DNA of 64,000 nucleotides from Xanthomonas melonis. Its GTDB lineage: Bacteria; Pseudomonadota; Gammaproteobacteria; Xanthomonadales; Xanthomonadaceae. Location of the stretch: positions 124,001 through 188,000 of the forward strand of contig NZ_JAJGQH010000010.1 of the NCBI RefSeq assembly GCF_020783655.1, in the 5' to 3' direction. The first letter of the stretch is position 1. Each line of letters starts with the position of its first letter. The position numbers and the translations under genes are program-made. Shown piece after piece: positions 36,560 through 47,925 of the stretch. A model generated the notes under the pieces. That model ran no database searches. It saw nothing but the letters and a program-made list of their open reading frames with translations, and had not been told where the DNA came from.

Positions 36560-36967
36560 ATGAACCCGGAGCTGGAACAGGGCAAGACGGTCAGGCTGGA
36601 TGTGTGGCTCTGGGCCGCGCGCTTCTTCAAGACCCGTAGCCTGGCCAAGAACGCGGTGGACACCGGCAAGGTGAACGTGGGCGGCCAGCGCCCCAAGCCC
36701 TCGCGCAGCGTGCGCTGCGGCGAGCACCTGCGCATCGATCGTGGCGGCGAAATCTTCGAGATCACGGTGGCCGCACTCAGCGAAGTGCGCGGCCCGGCGC
36801 CGGTAGCGCAGGCGCTGTATGTGGAAGGCGAGCCCTCGCGCGAGGCGCGCGCGCAATGGCGACTGCAGCGTGCCGCCGAACGCACCGGTTACCGGGCGCC
36901 GGAAGGCAAGCCCGACAAGCGCGCACGGCGTTTGATCAACGCGCTCGGTGACATCGACGCGCTGTAG
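36560..36967 (+). CDS. hslR: Ribosome-associated heat shock protein 15 (S4 domain)
   Basis: 135 residues. The S4 RNA-binding domain is complete: VRLDVWLWAARFFKTRSLA and VDTGKVNVGGQRPKPSRSV, followed by the LRIDRGGEIFEITV strand pair. The C-terminal basic tail (RAPEGKPDKRARRLINALG) fits Hsp15. In Escherichia coli it rescues stalled 50S subunits carrying peptidyl-tRNA after heat shock. It lies between a repeat-rich region and a strong terminator that it shares with the convergent katG. Confidence 0.95.
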   Translation: MNPELEQGKTVRLDVWLWAARFFKTRSLAKNAVDTGKVNVGGQRPKPSRSVRCGEHLRIDRGGEIFEITVAALSEVRGPAPVAQALYVEGEPSREARAQWRLQRAAERTGYRAPEGKPDKRARRLINALGDIDAL

Positions 36968-36993
36968 CGGCGAGTGGTATTGCGACACACGCA

Positions 36994-37017
36994 AACGCCC
37001 CGGTTGTCCGGGGCGTT
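36994..37017. terminator. Bidirectional terminator between hslR and katG
   Basis: AACGCCCCGG (36994-37003) and CCGGGGCGTT (37008-37017) form a 10-base perfect stem with a TTGT loop in the gap between the two convergent genes. The flanks (A-rich before, TCG after) allow function in both directions. Confidence 0.75.
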
Positions 37018-37061
37018 CGTCGCGCGTGGTTGCTCGAAGCCAACTCAATGGCGACGGCGGG

Positions 37062-39664
<2,603 letters not shown>

Positions 39665-40276
39665 TCAGCGGTTGCCGAACAGGCTGCCGCCCAGCTTCAT
39701 GACATCGCCCAGGCCCAATTGCCCGTCGCCGTCCCGATCCAGCACGCTGGTCAGCAGGCTGTCGGCGCCGCCAGTGTCGACATGCTGCTGCTCCTGCGCC
39801 AAGGCTGGCCCCAACTGGTTGCCGGACGCCGCATCGCCGCCGACGAAACGCTTGGCCAGATACGCCATCACGATGGGAGCCAGCAGTTGCAGCAGTTGGC
39901 TGGCCTTGTCGGCTTCGAGCCCGGTGGCCTGGCCGAGTCCGGCGGCCGCCTGCGGTGCCTTCGCGCCGAACAGGTGGCCGACGATGCCGGCGCCATCGGC
40001 CTGCGCACCGTTGGCGGTGCCGCCCAGCAGCGAGTCGACCAGGCTGCCGATGTCGGGGCTGCCGGCATGGTCGCGCTGCAGTGCACCCAACAACGCGTCG
40101 CTGCCGCCGGCCTGCTGGCTGTTGCGACCCAGAGCGCCCATCAGTAGCGGTAGCGCGGTCTGTACCGCCGATTGCGCCTGGTCGGGCGCGATCCCGAGGC
40201 GGCCAGCGAGTTGTTGCAGATACGGGCCCTGCAGCTGCGCGAGGAGTTGCGAGGTGAGCGAATCGGAAGTGGTCAT
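39665..40276 (-). CDS. DUF937 protein with C-terminal EF-hand-like loop
   Basis: 203 residues. The N-terminus (LTSQLLAQLQGPYLQQLAGRLGI) and the LLGALQRDHAGS region match the DUF937 (YidB-like) family of small Gly/Ala/Leu-rich proteins with unknown role. The last ~25 residues hold DRDGDGQLGLGDV, a near-perfect calcium-binding EF-hand loop (acidic positions 1, 3, 5, with Asp instead of Glu at position 12), not typical for the family. There is no signal peptide. It is transcribed towards katG from a region just upstream of the NTF2-like gene. Function unknown. Confidence 0.85.
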   Translation of the reverse strand: MTTSDSLTSQLLAQLQGPYLQQLAGRLGIAPDQAQSAVQTALPLLMGALGRNSQQAGGSDALLGALQRDHAGSPDIGSLVDSLLGGTANGAQADGAGIVGHLFGAKAPQAAAGLGQATGLEADKASQLLQLLAPIVMAYLAKRFVGGDAASGNQLGPALAQEQQHVDTGGADSLLTSVLDRDGDGQLGLGDVMKLGGSLFGNR

Positions 40277-40516
40277 CGGTACCGGTTCCTGTTGAGCGAG
40301 CGTTGCGGCAGGGTGCGCCTGCCCAGCGTCCAGAGCAATCGGCGGGGCTGCCGGTTGCCGTTCGCAAGCGGCGCTGGGCTGGGCCGGCGCAGCACGATGC
40401 GTGCGCTGGACCAGCTTATCCAGGCATCACGCCGTGGGCGTGCCGCTGGGCAGGGACGTGGGGCGGCATCGCCGGTGCCTGTGGGCGGCGGGAGGGCTAC
40501 GTTGCGCTGACTTTAG

Positions 40517-40531
40517 TGTTATAAAGTAACA
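40517..40531 (+). promoter_or_regulatory. Zur-like operator upstream of the NTF2-like gene
   Basis: TGTTA-N5-TAACA in the stretch AGTGTTATAAAGTAACATTT is a 15-base palindrome, 39 bases before the ATG at 40570. It resembles the gammaproteobacterial Zur consensus (ATGTTATAnnATAACAT). The stretch is strikingly AT-rich against its surroundings and probably overlaps the promoter. Zinc control is inference. Confidence 0.4.
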
Positions 40532-40569
40532 TTTACATTCCGTCTGTCTGTCCCGTTCCAGGAGCCGCC

Positions 40570-41019
40570 ATGACTGCCGATGCCACCCTTGCCGATCACC
40601 GCCCCGTTGCCGCCGCACGTACCGCCGCCTACTGCCTGGCCGAAGCCGACAAGATGTTGCTGCGCTGGACCGAGACGGTGGGGCGTCGAGATATCGACGC
40701 CGTGCTGGCCCTGTACGCGCCGGATGCCATCCTGGTGCCGACGCTGTCTGACGACATCCGTGGGCGCGATGCGGATCGCCGCGCGTACTTCGCCTCGTTC
40801 CTGGCCGCCGACGGGCTGAGTTGCGGCGTCACCGTGCAAAAGAAGCGGGTGAGTGCGAAGTTGGGCACGGTGGTGATCGGCGGTCTCTACACCTTCGTGT
40901 TCGAGCGCGGCGGTGTCAGCGAACCGGTGCATGCGCGCTTCCTGTTTACGTTCGAGGAAATCGAGGGCCGCTGGTTGATCACCGGCCACCATTCGTCGCG
41001 GTGTTCGGAAGAAGGCTGA
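40570..41019 (+). CDS. SgcJ/EcaC-type NTF2-like (SnoaL/DUF4440) protein
   Basis: 149 residues. The NTF2-like cone is recognisable from LLRWTETVGRRDIDAVLALYAPDA, PTLSDDIRGRDADRRAYF and the C-terminal RFLFTFEEIEGRWLITGHHSS. Members annotated SgcJ/EcaC are related to polyketide-associated and calcium/calmodulin-dependent association domains; enzymatic activity is mostly unproved. The C-terminal GHHSSRCSEEG ends in His, Cys and acidic residues. It is a lone gene with a palindromic AT-rich site just upstream, so it could be regulated by a metal-sensing repressor. Confidence 0.85.
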   Translation: MTADATLADHRPVAAARTAAYCLAEADKMLLRWTETVGRRDIDAVLALYAPDAILVPTLSDDIRGRDADRRAYFASFLAADGLSCGVTVQKKRVSAKLGTVVIGGLYTFVFERGGVSEPVHARFLFTFEEIEGRWLITGHHSSRCSEEG

Positions 41020-41150
41020 CACGTGCCGCGCACGTCGGGATGAGGGCGAGCGGGCCGATGGCGCGTTGTGCCGAAACGCGCGCGTCGCCCAGGTTGGCTG
41101 CCCGGGCAGGGCGCGCCACGCAGCATCGGCGTGGCAGCCATGGCCTGCCG

Positions 41151-43772
41151 TCAGAGCAAGGCTTTCAACCGATAGAGCGCTTCCAGGGCCTGCTTGGGCG
41201 TCAATTCGTCCGGATCCAGCGCCTGCAGCGCTTCCTGCGCGGCGGAAGAGGGTGCGGTGAATAACCCGAACTGTTGCGGCGCGTCCAGCGCCGCGGGCGC
41301 CATCTGCGCAGCATGACTTTCGCTTCCGCGTTGCTCCAGCTCGGCCAGTCGCCGCCGCGCCTGGGCGACCGCCGCCTTCGGCAGACCGGCCAACGCGGCG
41401 ACCTGCAGGCCGAAGCTGCGATTGGCCGGGCCGTCCTTGACTGCATGCATGAACACCAGGCGCTCGCCGTGTTCCACCGCGTCCAGATGCACATTGGCGA
41501 TGCCGCTGGTGCCGCCGGCATGCGATTCGTCGGCCAGTGCGGTGAGCTCGAAGTAATGCGTGGCGAACAGCGTGTAGCAGCGATTGCTGTGCGCCAGATG
41601 GCGCGCTACCGCGTCGGCCAGGGCCAGGCCGTCGTAGGTGGAGGTGCCGCGACCGATCTCGTCCATCAGTACCAGCGACTGCGGTGTGGCGTGATGCAGG
41701 ATGTAGCTGGTTTCGGCCATTTCCACCATGAAGGTGGATTGCCCGCGCGCCAGATCGTCGCCGGCGCCGATGCGGGTGAGGATGCGGTCGATCGGCCCGA
41801 TCACCGCGCGGCTGGCCGGTACGAAGCTGCCGATATGCGCCAGCAGCACGATCAGGGCGTTCTGTCGCATGTAGGTCGATTTACCGCCCATGTTCGGGCC
41901 GGTGATCACCAGCATGCGGCGGTCGCTGTGCAGGTCAAGGTCGTTGGGTTCGAAGGGTTGCTCGCGCACCGCTTCCACCACCGGGTGGCGGCCGCGTTCG
42001 ATGCGCAGGCAGGGCGCGTCGTCCAGCTCCGGTTGCGACCAGTCCAGCGCCTGCGCGCGCTCGGCGAAGGCGGCCAGCACGTCCAGTTCGCTCAGCGCAG
42101 CGGCGCAGCGTTTGAGGCCTTCCAGTTCGTGGCCCAGCGCGTCGAGCAGGCCTTCGTACAGCAGCTTTTCGCGCGACAGCGAACGCTCGCGCGCCGACAG
42201 CACCTTGTCTTCGAAACCCTTGAGCTCCTCGGTGATGTAGCGCTCGGCATTGGTCAGGGTCTGGCGGCGGCTATAGTGCAGCGGTGCCTTGTCGGACTGG
42301 CCCTTGCTGATCTCGATGTAGTAACCGTGTACGCGGTTGTAGCCGACCTTGAGCGTGGCGATGCCGCTGGCCTCGCGCTCGCGCTGCTCCAGGTCGATCA
42401 GGAACTGATCGGCATTGGTGGACAGGCGGCGCAGCTCGTCCAGCTCTGCGTCGTAACCGGACGCGATGACACCGCCATCGCTGAGCTTGAGCGGTGGCTG
42501 GTCGGCCACCGCGCTGACCAGCAGGTGCGCAGTGGCATCGTGCTCGCCGAGTTCGGCGAACAAGGTCTGCAGGCGCGGCGAATCCAGCGGTGCCAGAATG
42601 GCGCGTACCTTCGGCAACAACGCCAGGCCATCGCGCAGCGTGGAGAAGTCGCGCGGGCGCGCCGAACGCAGCGCCACGCGCGTCAGGATGCGTTCCAGGT
42701 CGCCGAGCGCGCGGAAGGACTCGCGCACGTCGGCATCGGCAGCGGAGCCGATCAGGCTGGCCACGGCCTGGTGCCGCTGTCCCAGCACCGCACGCAGGCG
42801 GAGCGGCCGATGCAGCCAGCGCCGCAGCAGACGCCCACCCATCGGGGTGACCGTGCTGTCCAGCACTCCGAGCAAGGTGTTGCGGGTATCGCCGTCAACG
42901 CGCGTGTCCAGTTCCAGATGCCGGCGCGTGGCGGCGTTCATCGAGATCGCCTCGCTGGCCACTTCCATCGCGATCGAGGTCAGATGCGGCAGGCGTTGTT
43001 TCTGGGTTTCTTCCACGTAGCCGAGCAGCGCGCCGGCAGCGGCAGTGGCGCAGGGTTTGTCGTCGATACCGAAGCCGCTCAGATCGTGCAGCTTGAAGAA
43101 CGCCAGCAGCTGACGCCGCCCGCTGTCGGCGTCGAACAACCATGGTGGCCGCCGCCGCACGCCGGTACGCCCGCGCAGGAAGTCGGGCCAACTGTCTTCG
43201 TCCGGCACCAGCAGCTCGGCCGGTTCCAGACGCGCGATCTCCGCCTCCAGCGCATCGGCGCTGTCCACTTCGTTGACCAGGAAGCGACCGCCGGCCAGGT
43301 CCGCCCAGGCCAGGCCGTAACCCTGCTTGCTGCGCGCAATCGCCATCAACAAGGTGTCGCGGCGCTCGTCCAGCAGTGCCTCGTCGGTGACCGTGCCGGG
43401 CGTGACGATGCGCACCACCTTGCGCTCGACCAGCCCCTTGGCCAGCGCCGGATCGCCGATCTGCTCGCAGATGGCCACCGACTCGCCCAGCGCCACCAGA
43501 CGCGCAAGATAGCCTTCGTAGGCATGCACCGGCACCCCCGCCATCGGGATCGGCGCACCGCCAGAGCTGCCGCGCTGGGTCAGAGTGATGTCCAATAGCC
43601 GCGCCGCCTTGCGCGCATCGTCGTAGAACAGCTCGTAGAAATCGCCCATGCGGAAGAACAGCAGCAGATCGGGGTAGTCCGACTTGGCGGCGAAGAACTG
43701 CTTCATCAGCGGGGTGTGCTCGGTAGCACCCGTGCTGGGCTTGGAGGTGTCTTTGATGTTGGAGCTTTGCAA
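41151..43772 (-). CDS. mutS: DNA mismatch repair protein MutS
   Basis: 873 residues. Mismatch recognition: [16 protein letters not shown] carries the Phe-x-Glu that wedges into mispairs. Connector, lever and clamp domains follow in normal order. ATPase: Walker [14 protein letters not shown], the [15 protein letters not shown] signature, Walker [17 protein letters not shown] and the TLFATHY switch His. The C-terminal helix-turn-helix and the tetramer-forming tail ([19 protein letters not shown]) are complete. Start at the ATG at 43772. It is transcribed alone. Confidence 0.98.
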   Translation of the reverse strand: MQSSNIKDTSKPSTGATEHTPLMKQFFAAKSDYPDLLLFFRMGDFYELFYDDARKAARLLDITLTQRGSSGGAPIPMAGVPVHAYEGYLARLVALGESVAICEQIGDPALAKGLVERKVVRIVTPGTVTDEALLDERRDTLLMAIARSKQGYGLAWADLAGGRFLVNEVDSADALEAEIARLEPAELLVPDEDSWPDFLRGRTGVRRRPPWLFDADSGRRQLLAFFKLHDLSGFGIDDKPCATAAAGALLGYVEETQKQRLPHLTSIAMEVASEAISMNAATRRHLELDTRVDGDTRNTLLGVLDSTVTPMGGRLLRRWLHRPLRLRAVLGQRHQAVASLIGSAADADVRESFRALGDLERILTRVALRSARPRDFSTLRDGLALLPKVRAILAPLDSPRLQTLFAELGEHDATAHLLVSAVADQPPLKLSDGGVIASGYDAELDELRRLSTNADQFLIDLEQREREASGIATLKVGYNRVHGYYIEISKGQSDKAPLHYSRRQTLTNAERYITEELKGFEDKVLSARERSLSREKLLYEGLLDALGHELEGLKRCAAALSELDVLAAFAERAQALDWSQPELDDAPCLRIERGRHPVVEAVREQPFEPNDLDLHSDRRMLVITGPNMGGKSTYMRQNALIVLLAHIGSFVPASRAVIGPIDRILTRIGAGDDLARGQSTFMVEMAETSYILHHATPQSLVLMDEIGRGTSTYDGLALADAVARHLAHSNRCYTLFATHYFELTALADESHAGGTSGIANVHLDAVEHGERLVFMHAVKDGPANRSFGLQVAALAGLPKAAVAQARRRLAELEQRGSESHAAQMAPAALDAPQQFGLFTAPSSAAQEALQALDPDELTPKQALEALYRLKALL

Positions 43773-44760
43773 GAAGGTCTTCCGGAATCGGGGGCGAGTT
43801 GGCGCAAAACATAGGGGTAACCACTGCGCGGGCGATGCTGCAATCGCGGCTCACCTCTCAGTGCCGCGGCGGCCGTGGGGCATCAGCCTGCGCGCCATTA
43901 GTTTAGCCGAGTAGCGCCCATTCCCTGGGCTCTCGTCGGCAAGTCGGTGTCCGCCGATCCAGGGGCTACGGTGGCTGCGGCCGGTTCACACGCCTGGCAC
44001 GCAGACCTACTCCCGCACCGACGTCAGGGGCTCGACCCGCTGGATACCTACCAGATCTCCAAACAGCATCGGACGTGCAGTCGTCGGGGGCTGCGACGCG
44101 ACGCTACGGTTGTTGCAGACCAGCTGTCAGGGATCCACCGCTGCGGTGGCAGCGGTGCGCCCAGGCTGGCCAGCAACGCTGATCGTCAGCTGCACCTCTC
44201 CGGTGGACAGCTGCGCGCGATGCCTGTGGAGTGAACGACTCATGCGGGTTGCCCCGGGATGTGGACGTTGGGCGACTAGCGAGTTTGAACGTGTTCTCGT
44301 TGACCGCAAACGGGCCTGCCAGCGACCAGTCATCGTCGAGCAGCGATTTGGTGACGCGCACCGCTTGCGAAAGGCGCGGATAGAGATTTTTCGAATCTTC
44401 TCTGTGATTGCTATCACTCGCAGATCGTGAACACACATGCGTCGTGCCGAAATCCGCAAAACCGGTTGCCTCGAACGCGATTGAAATTCAGGCCGCAATG
44501 CCTGTGCTTCGATAGCGAGAAACGTCTGGCATTTCCCGTCATGTCACCGGACGCTAGTGCGGAAATTGCGCATACCGAAGTGATCGATGGGCATAACTTG
44601 CAATCTGGGTATTTGGTTGGAGCCAAGTTGACTTGTCGATCATGTCCGGGCGAGTTGCTGCCCGAACGGCTTGATCCTGCGCTTTATCTGTTCGGTTGCA
44701 CCGTCATGCGCGAATGCCTGCATGCAGGCGTTCTACACCCATTCGAAAGGCGATGAGTCG
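43773..44760. other. ~990-base gap before the tryptophan-dioxygenase operon
   Basis: No gene is supported. Base composition drops from left to right: the stretch 44385-44680 is clearly poorer in GC than its surroundings (GATTTTTCGAATCTTCTCTG, AACTTGCAATCTGGGTATTTGG). It probably holds the operon promoter, but I cannot place hexamers. A minus-strand frame (44104-44436) encoding a plausible short segment (TKSLLDDDWSLAGPFAVNE) may be a decayed gene remnant; I could not identify it. Confidence 0.4.
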
Positions 44761-45285
44761 ATGTTGAAGAAGCTGCATCACGTGGGATATCGCTGCAGGG
44801 ACGCAAGCGAAACCGTTGCGTTCTACACGCAAGTCATTGGTTTGAAGTTCGCCGCCGCCATGATCGATCATGTGCCGTCGAGCGGGGTACGGCCGATCAA
44901 CAACAATATTTTCTTCGAGATGGAAGATGGCAGTTACATCTGCTTCTTCGACATCCTGGGAAGCGACGATGCAATGGTGCCGGTTGCAGATGACTGGGCG
45001 CAGCATCTGGCGCTGGAGGTAAGCGATGAGGCGCGTGCCGAGCTGATCGCATCCCGATTGCGTGCACACGGCACGCAGGTCGAGGGACCCGTCATCCATG
45101 ACGTGGCCGGTGACGCGACCCACGCCGAACTCGCACGCTCCTGGTACTTCCAGGATCCCAATGGACACCGGCTGGAACTGCTGGTCAAGCCGGCGATTGC
45201 CCAGACCGCCATCTGGAACGATTTGCAGAAGAACGCCTATGCCAATCTCGCGAGATGGGAGCTGTTGAAGAGGAGCGCCGCATGA
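44761..45285 (+). CDS. VOC-superfamily metalloenzyme (glyoxalase/extradiol-type)
   Basis: 174 residues from the ATG at 44761. Two beta-alpha-beta-beta-beta modules of the vicinal-oxygen-chelate fold. The metal triad is seen as His in KLHHVGYRCRD, His in WAQHLALEVSD and Glu in NGHRLELLVKP, the 2-His-1-Glu set used by extradiol dioxygenases and glyoxalases. DPNGHRLELL is the standard end motif. It opens the six-gene operon and lies 49 bases from the tryptophan dioxygenase gene. A role in opening or isomerising an aromatic or quinoid intermediate is inference from neighbours. Confidence 0.88.
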   Translation: MLKKLHHVGYRCRDASETVAFYTQVIGLKFAAAMIDHVPSSGVRPINNNIFFEMEDGSYICFFDILGSDDAMVPVADDWAQHLALEVSDEARAELIASRLRAHGTQVEGPVIHDVAGDATHAELARSWYFQDPNGHRLELLVKPAIAQTAIWNDLQKNAYANLARWELLKRSAA

Positions 45286-45334
45286 GCGCCCTGCAGGCCA
45301 TCGGACGCCAGCTTGCGTTCCTGAGCGCATCGCG

Positions 45335-46456
45335 ATGCCGGTAACCGGAACGGAGCGTGGCGCGGTGAACTACTGGGACTACATCAAGGTCGAGCAGTTG
45401 CTGGCACTGCAGGGTGGGCTTGGCGACGACGAGACGGCCGTCGGCAACGACGAGGCGCTGTTCATCGCCGTGCATCAGATCTATGAATTGTGGTTCAAGC
45501 TGATCTTGCGGGAGCTCGGTTCGGCGCGCGACTTGCTGCAGGACCTGCAGCCGGACGATCCACGTATCGTCGCCGCCGTTCGCTCGCTGCGCCGCGCGAC
45601 GGCGGTGTTCGAGCAGGCCAATCAGCACTTCAAGCTGATGGAGACTATGACGGCACGCGATTTTCTGGAGTTCCGTGGACGTCTGGCTCCTGCCAGCGGC
45701 TTCCAGTCCGCACAGCTTCGGGAAATCGAGGTGTTGCTGGGGCTGGAGGAGACCGACCGTATCGCGACCGGGCAGGGCTGCTCGTTCAAGGATGCCCTCA
45801 GACTGCCCAATGGCGAGCCTTCGACGTCGGCGCGCCGGGTCGAGGCGCGGATCGCAGGCGGTCCCAGCCTCAAGCAAAGCCTGTATGCATGGCTGGAACG
45901 GCTGCCCATCGCAGGCTCGACCGATCCGGCGGACGCCGAGCGGTTCGCGCAGGACTACCTCGATGCCCTGCATGCCGAGGGCCGCTGGCGGCTGAAGGTC
46001 GCGCAGGATAACGGTGTGGCGCCGCAGGCCATCGATCAGCAACGTGCGAAATTGACACTTGAGAACGCAAGCGCAGCGGCCTTCCTGCAGGGAGAGGAGG
46101 ATCCGCAGGCGCCTGCGCACGTGCGGGCGCAGCGTCGTGCCGTGCGCACTGCCATGATCTTCGTGGAAAGCTATCGTGAGCTGCCGCAGATGGCTTGGCC
46201 ACGTGAATTGCTTGAAGGCGTGATCGAGCTGGAACAGGCCATGCTGATCTGGCGCCAACGGCATGCGCGGATGGTGGAGCGCTTCATCGGTCACCGTGCA
46301 GGCACTGGCGGATCGCCCGGGGTGACGTATCTGGACCAGACCGCGCTGACCTACCGTGTGTTCTCCGATCTGTGGACAGTGCGTTCGCTGCTGTTGCGCA
46401 AGGATTGCCTGCCGTCGCTGGATGCTCTCCGGCATGGCGAGGACATCACCAAATGA
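45335..46456 (+). CDS. Tryptophan 2,3-dioxygenase homologue, long eukaryote-like type
   Basis: 373 residues, clearly longer than the ~300-residue classical bacterial TDO and closer in size to animal TDO. Heme dioxygenase that converts tryptophan to N-formylkynurenine. FIAVHQIYELWFKLI carries the active-site H47; METMTARDFLEFRGRLAPAS and SGFQSAQLRE hold substrate-contacting F110, R114 and S121; RQRHARMVERFIG has the heme ligand H310; RAGTGGSPGVTYL has T324. All residues that bind tryptophan and heme are present, with Pro replacing the usual second Ser of GTGGSSG. Its stop overlaps the FAD enzyme start by ATGA. Substrate may be tryptophan or a modified form. Confidence 0.9.
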   Translation: MPVTGTERGAVNYWDYIKVEQLLALQGGLGDDETAVGNDEALFIAVHQIYELWFKLILRELGSARDLLQDLQPDDPRIVAAVRSLRRATAVFEQANQHFKLMETMTARDFLEFRGRLAPASGFQSAQLREIEVLLGLEETDRIATGQGCSFKDALRLPNGEPSTSARRVEARIAGGPSLKQSLYAWLERLPIAGSTDPADAERFAQDYLDALHAEGRWRLKVAQDNGVAPQAIDQQRAKLTLENASAAAFLQGEEDPQAPAHVRAQRRAVRTAMIFVESYRELPQMAWPRELLEGVIELEQAMLIWRQRHARMVERFIGHRAGTGGSPGVTYLDQTALTYRVFSDLWTVRSLLLRKDCLPSLDALRHGEDITK

Positions 46457-47901
46457 GAGGCAAGCACGTTGCCGTGCTGGGCGGCAGTATCGCTGGGTTG
46501 ATGAGCGCGCTGGCATTCGCGCGCAGTGGGGCGCGGGTGACATTGATCGAGCGGGACGCGGTCGATGCAGCGCTTGCTGCAGAGACTGCCGGCGAGGCGT
46601 CGTTCAATGACGGATGGCGTAAGGGTGTGCCGCATGCCAGACATACGCACGCGCTTGCTGCGCTTGGGCGCAAGACGCTACGGGAGCGCGCGCCGGACGT
46701 GTGGAGGGCACTGCTTGCTGCAGGCGCCATCGAAATGCCCTTCGGCGCGCAGCTGCAGGATCTTGCCGTCGCACCGCGCTGCGACGATCCGGACCTGTTC
46801 GGGTTATCGGTGCGTCGGGCCTTCGTCGAGACGGTGTTGCGGCCGATCGTGTTGGCGGAGCCAAACGTCACCGTGCTCGCGCAGACCGCGGTCAGCGGGC
46901 TGCTTGTTAGCGGGGACGGGATTGCAACGGTGCATGGCGCGCAGACCGCCAATGGCGAAGTTCGCGCGGATCTGACCATCGATGCGCTTGGCCGCGGCTC
47001 GGCTCTTTCCAGGTGGCTGCGCACGGCCGGTGCTGCAACGCCCTCGGAAACAGTTGAGAACTGCGGGCTGGCCTACTACACCCGCTGGTACCGTCTGGTG
47101 CGTCGGCCAACGGTCCTGCTTGACGCAGGTTTCTCCGCAGGTGGGTATGCCGCCACCAGCGGGTGCATCGTCTGCCCTGCGGACAATGGCTATGCATCGG
47201 TCACCCTGATGGTGCCGCAAGCCGACAAGGCGCTGCATGCGTTCGAGGCGCCAGAGCTGTTCACCGCTGCGGCGCGGCAGCACTCCGGCATCGCTGCATG
47301 GCTGCAGCCTGGCGCATGCGAGGCGGTATCGGACGTGCTGCGCTGGCCGGTGTGCGAGAACCGCTTGCGGCACTTCGTGGCCGATGGGCAGCCGGTCGTG
47401 TCGGGTGTGGTCGCCGTTGGCGATGCGTTGTGCACGACCAATCCCACCTATACCCGCGGTATGTCGCTGGCAATGCGGCATGCCTTCGCGCTTGCGGATC
47501 TGGCGCAGCACGATGGTCTGGACGATCCGCATCGCTTTGCAGTGCAGGCCGATTCCCTCGCACAACAGTGGGTGCGGCCGTGGCACGACGACAGCGTCCT
47601 GCAGGACCGTGCGCGCAGCGCGCTGTGGGCCGGGACGCCAGGCCCACAGCCGTCACAGGGGCAGATCACGCTGCAGCACATCGCCGCGGCCGCGCGCCAT
47701 GACGCAGTGGTCTGGCAGGCACTGGCGCGCCGGACGGGGATGCTGGACGCGCCCGACACGATTTTTGCGCGGACCGATGTGCTGGCACGCGTGCGCGCCT
47801 CGGGCATGCAGCGCACGCCGCCATCGCAGCCTGACCGAAACGCACTGCTGCAGCTCATCGCCCGGCACCGCTCCGCCAACTGTGCCCATCCGCCTGCCTG
47901 A
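46453..47901 (+). CDS. FAD-dependent monooxygenase
   Basis: 482 residues from the ATG at 46453, overlapping the dioxygenase stop. Rossmann motif VAVLGGSIAGLMSALAFARSG with the ribose-binding Glu (LIERD), a DG-like motif (LTIDALGRGSALSRWL) and the second FAD-binding GDALCTTNPTYTRGMSLAM place it in the group-A hydroxylase superfamily. It resembles secondary-metabolite epoxidases/hydroxylases and lacks the Lys-based tunnel motif (WWxWxIP) of flavin-dependent halogenases. In this operon it could hydroxylate a kynurenine-like ring, but a close match to kynurenine 3-monooxygenase is not evident. The next gene starts 24 bases on. Confidence 0.88.
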   Translation: MRGKHVAVLGGSIAGLMSALAFARSGARVTLIERDAVDAALAAETAGEASFNDGWRKGVPHARHTHALAALGRKTLRERAPDVWRALLAAGAIEMPFGAQLQDLAVAPRCDDPDLFGLSVRRAFVETVLRPIVLAEPNVTVLAQTAVSGLLVSGDGIATVHGAQTANGEVRADLTIDALGRGSALSRWLRTAGAATPSETVENCGLAYYTRWYRLVRRPTVLLDAGFSAGGYAATSGCIVCPADNGYASVTLMVPQADKALHAFEAPELFTAAARQHSGIAAWLQPGACEAVSDVLRWPVCENRLRHFVADGQPVVSGVVAVGDALCTTNPTYTRGMSLAMRHAFALADLAQHDGLDDPHRFAVQADSLAQQWVRPWHDDSVLQDRARSALWAGTPGPQPSQGQITLQHIAAAARHDAVVWQALARRTGMLDAPDTIFARTDVLARVRASGMQRTPPSQPDRNALLQLIARHRSANCAHPPA

Positions 47902-47925
47902 TTGGCGGGTCATCCGGAGTCCTTC

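Noticed and set aside
41274-43598. Plus-strand 774-codon frame opposite mutS
   Set aside because: Complement of mutS, low-complexity composition typical of an antisense frame.
44427-44756. Short plus-strand frame before the VOC gene
   Set aside because: It has no ribosome site or recognisable sequence, ends just before the real start and lies in AT-richer promoter-like DNA.
45335-46456. Assigning the operon directly to NAD biosynthesis by the kynurenine route
   Set aside because: The formamidase and 3-hydroxyanthranilate dioxygenase of the cupin type are absent, and the extra aminotransferase and SDR do not belong to that pathway.
46453-47901. Calling the FAD enzyme a tryptophan halogenase
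   Set aside because: The WxWxIP motif and the catalytic Lys-Glu arrangement of flavin-dependent halogenases are not seen; only general FAD hydroxylase motifs are present.
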